DNA of 64,000 nucleotides from Puccinellia tenuiflora (taxonomy: Eukaryota; Streptophyta; Magnoliopsida; Poales; Poaceae). The notes beneath the pieces are model-generated. The model worked only from the letters and a program-made list of their open reading frames with translations, was not told the origin of the DNA and did not search any database. The stretch is from NCBI GenBank assembly GCA_012064385.1, contig QRDG01000416.1, forward strand, positions 1,032,862 through 1,096,861, written 5' to 3'. Positions 33,641-43,490 of the stretch are shown here, one piece after another; position 1 is the stretch's first letter, and the number at the start of each line of letters is the position of its first letter. Made by a program: the position numbers and the translations under genes.

Positions 33641-36566
33641 GCACACGTCCATGTCCTATAATTTTGCAGATCCAAACTTGACGTCACTCCGCCGGACCCC
33701 CTGTTTCCCCATATGTCCAGCGCTCCAACCGGATAGAAAAACGCCACTCAACCACGTCCCTTAAACCCAGCCCATATGTCCGGGTTGTTCGGCACTTGCA
33801 AACCCAGCCCATGACGAATATGGGACGGTCTGGACATGCCCGGGCATGTCCGCCATGTCGGATTGGCTGGGACCCGCGTTTGTCCCCACATGTTCCATCC
33901 TGTCTACACGGACCAACCACTCTGCTCCGCCAGCTTCCCTTTCACTCTGCTCCATGTGAGTAATTAGCATAAAACCACCACTTTTGTGGCTGAGATTAAC
34001 AAAAACCACCACTTTTCGTTTGCGGGACAAAAATCCACCACTATTCGGGAAGTTTTTTGCAATTCGCACTAAAAATCGTCTAAACTCGAATTGACACAGA
34101 TTATGACAGGAGGGCCCACCCGTCAGGCTGACGTGGCACTGAGTCAATATCCAAAAACAGAAAAGAACAAGAAATCTGGTAATTTTCCTGCCGTGGACAT
34201 GGTCCCACACGTTAGCTGAATTAAAAAAAAATCTAGAAATAAAAACGTCAACACGCGTGGATGAGGAGCTCGGGAGGACACACAGATGAGGAGCTCGGGG
34301 GCGCGGGCGCAAGCAGCGAGCTCGGCGGCGCGGCCACAAGCTCGAGTGCACGACGTCGACGTGAGCAGCTCGGGGCGCGGTCGCGGCGGCAGACGACGAG
34401 CTCGGGGGCGCGGCACGATGGCGGTGAGACAGGGGCCACTGCTGCAGGCGACGAATGGGCGCGACGGCGAGGTCGCTGACGCGGCGCCAGCGCGCCATGG
34501 ACCCCGTGGAGCCGCTCTTGCTCAGCCGCGGCGCGCGCCGAGGACGACCCGCCTGGCGTCCACACACAGTAGCTCTTCGGCGCCGCGCCCTCCAGGTCGT
34601 CGGTGGCGGCCGGCGTTCCAGAGCGCGCCCTCGTTGGCATCGTGCTCTTCCTCGTCGATGTAGGCATCTCTGAGCTCGTGCTTCATGTCCATTAGCTCCG
34701 CCTCGTTGCTCTGAGACTACCCACAAAAGGAATCGAGCCAGTTCTTCTCCAATCGCTGGCGTGAAGGTCGTCTTCGCCGACTCCGGCTTCGGCCGCCGCC
34801 GCATCGATCTCCTCAACAACGTCGCACGGGCCTTCCCTGTTGGTTCCCAGAGCTCGCCCGTGACTCTGGGAAGCTGCAGGCGTAGCCCCGAAGTACATCG
34901 CGTCCTGGAGCCTCTCCTCCACGTCGATGTGCTCCGGCCGCCGCCACCGGCGTCCATGTCGTCGCCAAGGGGTGCGGCAGCGAGCTGGAGGGTCGTCTCA
35001 GGTGCCCCGCTTCGCTCCGGCCGCCCAGCGTCGTCCTCCCTCACCTCACGACGCCGCGCTCCTCCGAGCTCGTCCCCGGCCGTCGTCGCCCCGCCGCCTC
35101 CTCCACCTCGGGCTTGGCCTCGAGCACATCTCCGTCGCGCCCGCCTCCACGTTCCCGCCGCAGCCTGGCCAAGCTCCGACCCGCCGCGTCCGGCCCGCCT
35201 GCTCCGTTAACGTCGTCCCCGAGCTCGTGCTCGCCTCTCCTCTCATCGCCGGTCTCCTCCCCGCTCGTTTTGATTTCTAGTTTTTTTTAATTAGGATGAC
35301 ATGTGGGACCATGTCCGCATGAGGAAAATTACCAGATTTCTTGTTCTTTTCTTTTTTTGGATATTGACTCAGTGCCACGTCAGCCTGACGGGTGGGCCCT
35401 CCTGTCATAATCTGTGTCAATTCGAGTTTAGACGATTTTTAGTGCGAATTGCAAAAAACTTCCCGAATAGTGGTGGATTTTTGTCCCGCAAACGAAAAGT
35501 GGTGGTTTTTGGTAATCTCAGCCACAAAAGTGGTGGTTTTATGCTAATTACTCGCTCCATGTCCTCTCCCCTCCCCACCCAGTCCACGATGTCGTCCGAC
35601 GACAACATCAACTTGAATGACCTCGAGCCGGAGGATTCGGATGCGGTAGCGGCAGAATCCGTCATCCCCTACGACAATGACCTCGCCCTAGAGACGTCGC
35701 TCCATGATAACAGCGGATCTAGCTCCCTGCCGTCGTATCTGCGTAGGTACGCGTCGTCTCGCGCTCCACTCCGCCAGCTCGCAGGACCACGTCGGCCTTG
35801 ACCCCACCGGTACAAGCTCCACCGGGCTGGAGGATGGTACCAGATGGGCCCGACTGGCGGTTGCTGCCCTTGAGCCCGCCTAAACGGACGCCGGAGTCCG
35901 AGGCACGGGCATATCAGCGCCTGAAGAACATGGACCACACACTGGCGGTGAAGACATTTGCGGTGGGGACAAACCGACCACCCAGAGGTCGTGGACAAGT
36001 CCATGACCTCCGTGGAGACGGAAGCCCGACGTCGCCGCCACAAGAACGGTGCGACGATGGAGGCCATGGCCCTGTCCAAGCGGGAGGTAGTGAAGAAGTT
36101 GCCGTCTACCTCGCCGCCATGCAGGCCTGAGCCATCCGGATGCTCACAGCTCGGCGCACCTCCAGCCGCAACGGTACCACCGACGTCTCCTCCTGTTGGT
36201 GCATCGCCTTCGACCGTCGCCCAACCAGAGATGCCAAGGGGAAGGGAAAGGCGCCACCGTGAACTCCGGTGTGTCTGTTTCCATGTATATACTGACTTTT
36301 GCTGAACTTGTCTAATTTCAGTGTAAATACTCAGTGAAAGTGATCTAATTTCTGCATGTTTGTCCAATGTTTGATAGTTGCTTTGGTGCATGATCCATGT
36401 TGTATGTGTTCTATGTTTTCGCATGATTTTGAGGGGTACAATTAGGGGCGATGGCTGTAGGATACTAGTTTTGAGGTTGTTCAGACCCTGTCCGTGAACA
36501 CGTTCGGACGTGTCCGCGGATATATAGAGGACCAAATTTCGCAACCCTAGTTAGAGATGCTTTTAG
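33640..36566. mobile_element. Probable Harbinger-type element hosting the Mutator-like insertion
   Basis: The right part ends with CGCAACCCTAGTTAGAGATGCTTTTA, the reverse complement of a GCATCTCTAAC-type terminal motif. CCATATGTCCGG and GTTCGGACGTGTCCG sequences on both sides of the Mutator-like element suggest one older element split by it. A GC-rich coding-like stretch (35570-36240) has stops in every frame and no product I recognise. Left edge uncertain. Confidence 0.42.
33958..35553. mobile_element. Mutator-like element (probable Pack-MULE) with long terminal inverted repeats
   Basis: The ends GAGTAATTAGCATAAAACC and GGTTTTATGCTAATTACTC are perfect inverted repeats; similarity continues for about 280 bases per arm (33958-34240 and 35272-35553). 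The 9-bp target duplication GCTCCATGT is perfect (33949-33957, 35554-35562). The ~1 kb interior is very GC-rich and has no transposase. A few short stretches look exon-like on the minus strand, which suggests captured host gene fragments. The element is non-autonomous and, given the intact duplication, fairly young. Confidence 0.9.
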
Positions 36567-36569
36567 GGA

Positions 36570-37200
36570 ACCAAAAAACACATTAGCTATGAATCGTGAA
36601 ATACGGACTATTCGCCCAAAGGTGACCAAGTTATCTTTTTATAGGTATATAAGGGCAATCCAACGGGGCGACCCAAATAGATGCGGAATCTATCTGATTT
36701 TCATCCGTTTGGGTCGTCAGGTGGATATAAAATGTCCGTCCTTGTCCACAGGTCCGACAGTGCATCCGACGGTGCCGACCCATATAAATTTAAGATATAT
36801 TTTAAATCTTCATAAAAGCGACCATTTTGTATTCAAATTTAAGATATATTTTATATTAAATGAAATTGAAACTAAATCTAGATGCAAATGCACCGCTCGA
36901 GCTACTTCTCACGTATAAATCTGGATTCAAACGTAGTGCTCGAGCTACATCTCACATATGGTCGGGCTTTTGAGGAACTGTCGTGGTATGGACATATGCC
37001 TATGGGAAGGCCTTGAGTGGTGTGGGAGCAGCTTGCACAGCAGGCGGAATTGGGCACAAACATGCGAACTGACACATGATGTAACCAGGTACGGAGCCGT
37101 CATGGTGAGGGTAACAGTCCTACTCCTGCTATGTTCTTGCTTATTTATGGTGGATAGGTTACAAACTTGCTCCTTGAGCTGTATATGAACGTCTGGCTAG
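36570..37200. repeat. Unresolved repeat DNA with Harbinger-like motif
   Basis: GCAATCCAACGGGGCGACCC at 36655 resembles a terminal motif frequent in Triticeae Harbinger elements. A short segment around GCTCGAGCTAC-TCTCAC is repeated (about 36893 and 36940). No gene seen. Confidence 0.35.
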
Positions 37201-38762
37201 AGCTGCCGGGTGAGTAGTCTAGGGTTTCCAGGAAGACCCTCTTGATCTCCGGTTGGTGAGTGTTCTAGGGTTTCCTTTCTCCTTTCCGGCCCCCTTTCTC
37301 TTTGGCCGCACCCCCCTTATATAGGCCTGGGGGGTTGCTTTACATGTGTGGGGCCGGCTGATTACACACTGAGGCTGGGTCCGGCTGCTCGACCCAGCCC
37401 CGCCGGGTCCAGCTACAGTCTTCTTCCCTCCCACAGTGTTCTTCCATCAGGCACAGTGGACGCCGCACGGTATGGAGGCGCCGCTGTCGGGGACGTGCGA
37501 GGCCGGCTGGCGCGCTTCCTGTCCTGCCGACACCGCCTCCGCCGGTTCCGAGGCGGCGGGGTCTTTGGTATGGCCTTCTCCTTTATGTCTTGTCGATGTG
37601 GTCGGCGTCATGCAGCAACTGTACCGGGCGTCATCGTTATCGGGTCTTCTGTGGCTGGCTGGCAGGCGGCCAGTCGGACAGGGCTTCAGGGCAGCCAGCC
37701 GGCAAGGCAGATGGCCAGCCGGCCAGGGCTTCAAGGCAGCCAGCCAGCCAGGCAGTTGGCCAGCCGGGCCAGGTCTTCACGCCTTCGGGCAGCCGGGCAG
37801 GTTGGCCGGCCGGATTTGGCCGGCCAGTGGGAGGGCCAGCTGGATTTGGCCAGCCAGCTGCTAGATCTTGTCGAGTCGTGGAATTTGGTATATCGGGGGA
37901 CTATCCCCCCGACACTAGTCCCCGAAGCTGTCGTGGTCTTGCAGTTTTAGTAGGAGGGTCTCGGCAGGTTTCCCCCAAAAAATAGTGTAAGAAACAAAGT
38001 TAGTCATAAAGATATATTAAACATTTAACTCAGCGGCGTAAGAAACCGAAATGTTGGCACTTTTACTTTCCATCTTTTACTTTATTAGGTGTCGGCTCGC
38101 CCTCGTTTTACCGCCTTAGCCATTTTCTGTGCACCCGGCCGGTCATGACCGTTGCTCTTGTCGGCGTGCCAGCCGGGTTGCGGTCTGCAGCGCGGATCCG
38201 AAGAGTGGGCCGGCTGGTCGAGTGCACAGTCAGACTTTAGGAGTTTGACTTAGACTCGCTGCTGGGCCGGCTGGATGTTATTCTTCCCTTTGATGTTTTT
38301 CACGTGTGAGCTTTCCAGCTTTTTCTCTGGCCGGCGAGTCTGCAGCGCGGAACCGCAGAGTGGGCCTTGAGCGTCCAGCACGCTAGTAAGCTATCGCGAG
38401 AGAGAATGAACAGCCGGCCAGCCACAGTCGGACAACGAAACACAAAACTTGCATTGATACGAAGGTAGTCACCGGACTTGGCAGCAAAGCACTTGCGAAG
38501 AAACGAGGGGGTAGTCCCCGAGTGTCTTTCGAAACTTATCCACTTTCATGTGCCTGGTGCGAAAACTTACGTGACGATACTTACGTTCTTATTTGTTGGT
38601 GCGGACGGAGACGGTGTGCTGCAGCCGGTCGGGATCCGGCCGGCTAGGCAGCCAAACGGAGCCGGATCGGCCCCCAGCCGACTGGGTCTCAAGACGCGGC
38701 TGTCCCGGAGCCAGCCGGCCCAGCAGCGAAGCAGAGGCATCCGGCCTGTCGATCGGGCGTTG
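37200..38762. repeat. GGCCGGCT-rich repeat DNA, probable LTR-retrotransposon debris
   Basis: A TATA-like CTTATATAGGCC at about 37316 is followed by GC-rich sequence with an imperfect ~45-bp tandem repeat (GCTTCA-GGCAGCCAGCC, about 37680-37800). AGTCCCCGAGTGTCTTTCG near 38512 resembles LTR text of Triticeae gypsy elements. No boundaries, PBS or PPT could be fixed. The long overlapping ORFs reflect composition only. Confidence 0.4.
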
Positions 38763-38934
38763 TGAAAGAACATCTCTTAGTTTTGGTGATTTAATGACAA
38801 CACATATTATGGGCTAATCATGTTTGGTTAAGTGTGTTGACAGGTTTTTAGGTGGTTAGAACCAAATGGTGAAAAGATCGAAGTAAAGATCAAAGACGAA
38901 AGAAGAGAATCTTGAAGAAATGGGTTTCTGGTTT

Positions 38935-39570
38935 TTCAGGACCGGAAGTTCCGGCCCTCTGGGCGGAATTTCCGGGGGGCGGAAATTCCGGCCCTAGCGC
39001 GAAATCGACTAAGTCCTTTTGGGATCCCTCTCTGGATGGGTCCCGGAACTTCTCCCCGGAAGTTCCCCCCGGAAATTTTCGGTGGTGCGGAAATTCCGGC
39101 CTACAGGCCGGAAGTTCCGGCCCGTGGAAATTTCGGGAGGAAAAACGACTAAGCCATATTTGGGATCCCTCTATGGAGGGCTCCCGGAACTTCCCTCCGG
39201 AAGTTCCCCCCGGAAATTTCCGGTGGTGCGGAAATTCTGGCCTCCTGGCCGGAAGTTCCGGCCCGTGGAAATTTCGAGTGGAAATATGGCTAAGTCATTT
39301 TTGGGATCCCTCTCTGGAGGGGTCCCGGAACTTTAATCCGGAAGTCCCCCCCGGAAATTTCCGGTGGGGCGGAAATTCCGGCCTACTGGCCGGAAGTTCC
39401 GGCCCTTGGAATTTTCCGTGGGATTTCGACTAAGTCATTTCGGGGATCCCTCTCTGGAGGGGTCCCGGAGGTTGTGGGCGGAAGTTCTCCCCGGAGATTT
39501 CCGGCCCACCGGAAGTTCCGGTCTGTTGGCCGGAATTTCCGGCCCTTTAACCCGGAATTTCCGGCCTCCC
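38935..39570. repeat. 141-bp tandem repeats with CCGGAAGTTCCGG palindromes
   Basis: GGGATCCCTCT recurs at 39021, 39162, 39303 and 39443 (steps 141, 141, 140). Each unit holds several 12-14 base palindromes of the types CCGGAAGTTCCGG and CCGGAAATTTCCGG. Confidence 0.9.
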
Positions 39571-39601
39571 GTTTCCTGCAACGGCTAGAAATCCTGGAGG
39601 G

Positions 39602-39609
39602 GTATAAAT
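39602..39609 (+). promoter_or_regulatory. TATA box of the E3 5' LTR
   Basis: TATAAATA inside the near-palindrome GAGGGGTATAAATACCCCTC, at the downstream edge of the repeat array. The 3' LTR has GAGGGGTATAATACCCCTC at the same place (about 50446). Confidence 0.7.
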
Positions 39610-40332
39610 ACCCCTCCACCTACCTTGAGCAGCTTAGCTCTTGCACTCTCTCTCTTCATTAAAAGCAAAAGCTCATAAATACAAGATCTCTCAACTCCTC
39701 CAACCAAAGACATTGATTCTTGGAGGATTGAAGGAGGAGGCCCCGATCTACATCTTCACCGAGCAGTTTTTCATTTCCCCCTCATTCACTTGAGGGATTT
39801 CTCTTCTAGGGTTAGCTTTGTGTTACCCTAGATTCTTGTGCTCAATTCTTGTTGTATTTGTGACAGATTCGTTGATTTGGGAGCCCCCAATTCAGTTGTG
39901 GGTGTGTGCCCCAAGAACCGTGTAAGGGCTCCGGATTCCGCCTTGAAGGATTCCGATAGTGGAAGGTGAACCAAACCCTCGGGTGCGGTTTATCGGAGAA
40001 TAGGGTGAGGCCTTTGTGGCATCTTGAGTAGGCCTCTTGTGGCGAGCTCACACCCCTCCAACGAGACGTACTCCCTTAACAAGGAGAAACTCGGGAATAC
40101 ATCCTTGTCTCCGCGTGCTTCCCCTTTCGGTTACCTCTTTCCCTTAGTAGCTTTTACTTGTATCGTTAATCGCCTAGTTGCTATAGTTTGCTTCTCATAT
40201 AGGTAAATTCACCGTAGTTGCATATCTAGAAAATTTACCTTTTTGTGTTAAGCCTAAAATCGAAAAAGAATTAAAAATTGGTGTAGCACCTATTCACCCC
40301 CCCCCTCTAGGTGCCCATACGATCTTTTCAAT

Positions 40333-40344
40333 TGGTATCAGAGC
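40333..40344 (+). other. Primer-binding site of E3
   Basis: TGGTATCAGAGC, two bases after the LTR; the same tRNA-Met type as E1, E2 and E5. Confidence 0.92.
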
Positions 40345-40381
40345 CTCGGCTCTTAAGTTAGGCTTCACCGCCTAAGAGAGT

Positions 40382-42760
40382 ATGGGTGACGGTGATGAGG
40401 TGACGGGTGGTAGCACCCCTCCGGTGTCCATGGATGATCTCAAGAATTTGGAAACAAGCTTGAAATCATCTATGGACACTCAAATGGAGGAGTTGCGTGC
40501 CATGATGAGGCAACTCTTGAATGGCAATAAGCCACCCGCCGCACCATCCCTAGAGGCTAATGCTTCCGCCGCGCATAGTGGGGAGGGCGAACAACTCACT
40601 AATGAATCCCCTCCTAAAATTGACGGTGGGAAACCGGAGTACCATGGGGTTCCATTCACGTACTCGGTCGACCCACCTATCCCGCATTATCATATAAACA
40701 ATAGGGGTGATCCACCTAAGTTTAATCCATCTTGTTTTACTAATTGGCAATTTTTGATGAGATCTCATATCAAGAGCGCTTCGAGCGAGCTATGGAGAAT
40801 CATTCAAGTTGGGTTCAAGGCCGTTGATCCAAACAACATGACAAGAAGGGAGGTTGTGGATGGTCAACTCAATGACTTGGCTCTCAACATGATTCATACC
40901 GCCGTGGGAGAAAAGCACATGTCTCTCATTGAGATGGCCACCACCGCCAAAGAAGCTTGGGATATTCTCACTCAAGAGTTTATCGGTAATGAGAGCATGC
41001 AAAGGAATAGATATGAAGCCTTGAGCAACCAAGCCGAGGGCTTATTCATGGTAGAGGGTGAAGATCATGAAGAAATGTATCGAAAACTCAAGACCCTTGC
41101 TACTTAATTTCGGGCCCTTGGTGCAACCTATGTGGATGATGCTTGGATCAAGAGGAAGTATGTGAGCTCCCTTTGGCCGTTTGAATCCACCGACTTGAAG
41201 AGCCTCCAAGGAAGACACAACTACCACCTCATGTCATCTAATGAAGTCATGCAAGAGATGGCGGCCTACAAAGTGGCCGCCAAGAACGCCGAAGATGCTC
41301 GAGCTCGAGCCATTGGAATGCATAGAGGATCTTCACTTGCTTTAAAGGCCAAGGTTGTGGAGCAAGACGATGATGATGAGGCTCAAGAGGATGTGTCACA
41401 TTGGGATCCCAAAGAGCTCCAAGATACTCTCAAGGACTATGCGGCTCTCACATCTAAAGTCTTTTGAAAGAGTCCGTCCAGGGCAAGGAATTTTGTCAAC
41501 AAGGAAAGTGGAAGGAAGGAGGGTGGCCAAAGAGTTCGTTCGTGCTACAATTGCCAAGATAAATATCACTTTGTGGTCGAGTGTCTGTTTGAGAACCGAG
41601 AACTTCATGGAGGAAAGCTTGTTAGGAAGGACAAGTCAAAGGACACCCATAAGAAACCTTTCTTCAAGAAGAATGCCATCAACAAGAAGCCTCCGAGAAT
41701 TGTGTTGCTTTCTCAAGAAGAGTATTCATCCGGAGAAGAAGAAGAGCCCACAAATGAAGTTGCCGCTATTTCTATTGCTTCTTCATCATCTCCTTCCTTA
41801 TTTGAATCCCCCAATGAGAATGTCTCTAACTCCTCCGCAAGATGCTTCATGGCCAAGACTACCGAGGTATCATCTCCCTCATCTCCTAAGACTATGAGTA
41901 ATATGGATGATGCTACTAGTCTTAAAATCAAAGAGGAAATAGTTGCTTTCGATCATTTTATCACTAACATGCAAGGTGAAACAAAGAAGCATGTTGAGAC
42001 TCTTATGAGTCAATATGGTGAAGCTCAAGAAATGTTTGAGATCAAGGGTAAGATTGAGAGAGAGGATGCTACGGAAATTGCATCCTTGAAAGACAATCTT
42101 GAAGAAGAGCATGAGCTTAGAGTTTCTCTAGAGCAACAACTAGAATCTATAGAAGAATCAAATGATGCAATTGTTGCTAAACTCATTAAAGAACGTGATC
42201 ATGCAATTGCTAAATACAAAGCATGTAAGAAAGAAAAGGTCGAGCTTGGTGTTGGTCATTCTAGACTAACCGAGGAGCTAGAGAAGCTCTCCAAGGCCTA
42301 CAAGGCATTGGAGAGTGAACACTCTACCCTCACTAAGTCGTATGAACAACTTCAAGCTCAACCGCCTAAAAATGACGAGTCTAGTTCCTCCACTCCAATT
42401 ACTTGTGATCATGCGCATATCATTGAGGAAAATGCTAGGTTGAAGATCAATCTTGCTAAGGCCATCTCCCTAGGTAAGAAACCGTTTGTTACTTCAAAAA
42501 AGGGGAGAGTTGGTCTTGGGTTTGTTGAGGAGGAAAAGGAGAAAGAGAGCTTCATGAAGGATGCTAGAGCTCCTCAAGTTAAGAAGGCCAATGTTACTAG
42601 TGCTCCTCAAGCAAAGAGGATACCTCAAGCAAAGAAGAAGGTCAACATTGCTAATGGTGGTGCCACAAGGGGCAAAACCATTAGTGATGACTTTGCGGGA
42701 AAGACTAACCCTCATTACATTATATTTGTTGAATATTACGGGGATGTCTATGCTAAGTTT
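40382..42760 (+). pseudogene. Gag of the E3 copia element (two nonsense codons)
   Basis: Starts MGDGDEVTGG at 40382, 37 bases past the PBS. One frame runs through the whole stretch but has TAA at 41105-41107 and TGA at 41465-41467. Order: N-terminal tail, UBN2-type gag core (about 40640-41320), one CCHC knuckle CYNCQDKYHFVVEC (about 41550), an acidic Ser-rich spacer, then a long coiled coil (IEREDATE...ERDHAIAKY) leading towards protease. The coiled coil is clearly related to that of E1/E5, but here it follows the knuckle. Type and order fit the SIRE/Maximus copia lineage. The end is blurred by the N at 42761. Confidence 0.82.
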
Positions 42761-43284
42761 NGGTCGAGCTTGGTGTTGGTCATTCTAGACTAACCGAGGA
42801 GCTAGAGAAGCTCTCCAAGGCCTACAAAGCTTTGGAGAGTGAGCACTCTACCCTCACCAAGTCGTATGAACAACTTCAAGCTCAACCGCCTAAAAATGAT
42901 ATGCCTAGTTCCTCTACTTCTATTACTTGTGATCATGCAAATATCATTGAGGAAAATGCTAGGTTGAAGATCAATCTTGCTAAGGCCATATCCCTAGGTA
43001 AGAAACCGTTTGTCACTTCACAAAAAGGGAGAGTTGGTCTTGGGTTCGTGGAGGAAGAAAAGGAGAAAGAGAGCTTCATGAAGGATGCTAGAGCTCCTCA
43101 AATTAAGAAGACCAATGTTGCTAGTGCTCCACAAGCAAAGAGGATCCCTCAAGCAAAGAAGAAGGTCAACATTGCTAGTGGTGGTGCCACAAGGGGCAAA
43201 ACCATTAGTGATGACTTTGCGGGAAAGACTAACCCTTACTACATTATCTTTGTTGATTATTATGGGGATGTCTATGCTAAGTTT
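42761..43284 (+). other. Second, divergent copy of 523 bases joined across a single N (assembly join)
   Basis: 42238-42760 and 42762-43284 align end to end at an offset of 524, with several substitutions. The only base between them is an N. Both carry the same gag segment, so two contigs of different element copies were probably butted together rather than merged. Confidence 0.85.
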
Positions 43285-43382
43285 GTTGGTCCTAGAAATG
43301 TACCCATTGCTCGTTCTATTTGGGTTCCTAAGACCCTTGTTGCTAACAAAAGAGGACCCATTGAAAAATGGGGACCTAAATT

Positions 43383-43490
43383 NNNNNNNNNNNNNNNNNN
43401 NNNNNNNNNNNNNNNNNNNNNNNNNNNNNNNNNNNNNNNNNNNNNNNNNNNNNNNNNNNNNNNNNNNNNNNNNNNNNNNNNNNNNNNNNN
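43383..43490. other. Assembly gap, 108 Ns
   Basis: The protease and the start of the integrase zinc-binding region, expected here, are absent. The true gap is therefore probably larger than 108 bases. Confidence 0.95.

Larger units (their letters stand above)
38763..40330 (+). repeat. 5' LTR of the E3 copia element
   Basis: 1,568 bases, TGAAAG...CTTTTCA, followed at once by a PBS. Holds the 141-bp repeat array with CCGGAAGTTCCGG palindromes, then a TATA box at 39602-39609, then a U5-like part almost identical to that of E1 (GAGACGTACTCCC, CTCGGGAATACATCC). No target duplication is shared with the other end of the composite (CGTTG here, CATGC after 51186). Confidence 0.85.

Noticed and set aside
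33761..35044. 427-codon minus-strand ORF
   Set aside because: It crosses the terminal inverted repeat and the GC-rich interior of the Mutator-like element, where all frames are open; no domain is recognisable.
37348..37985. Overlapping 130-200 codon ORFs
   Set aside because: Low-complexity GC-rich repeats; no conserved motif.
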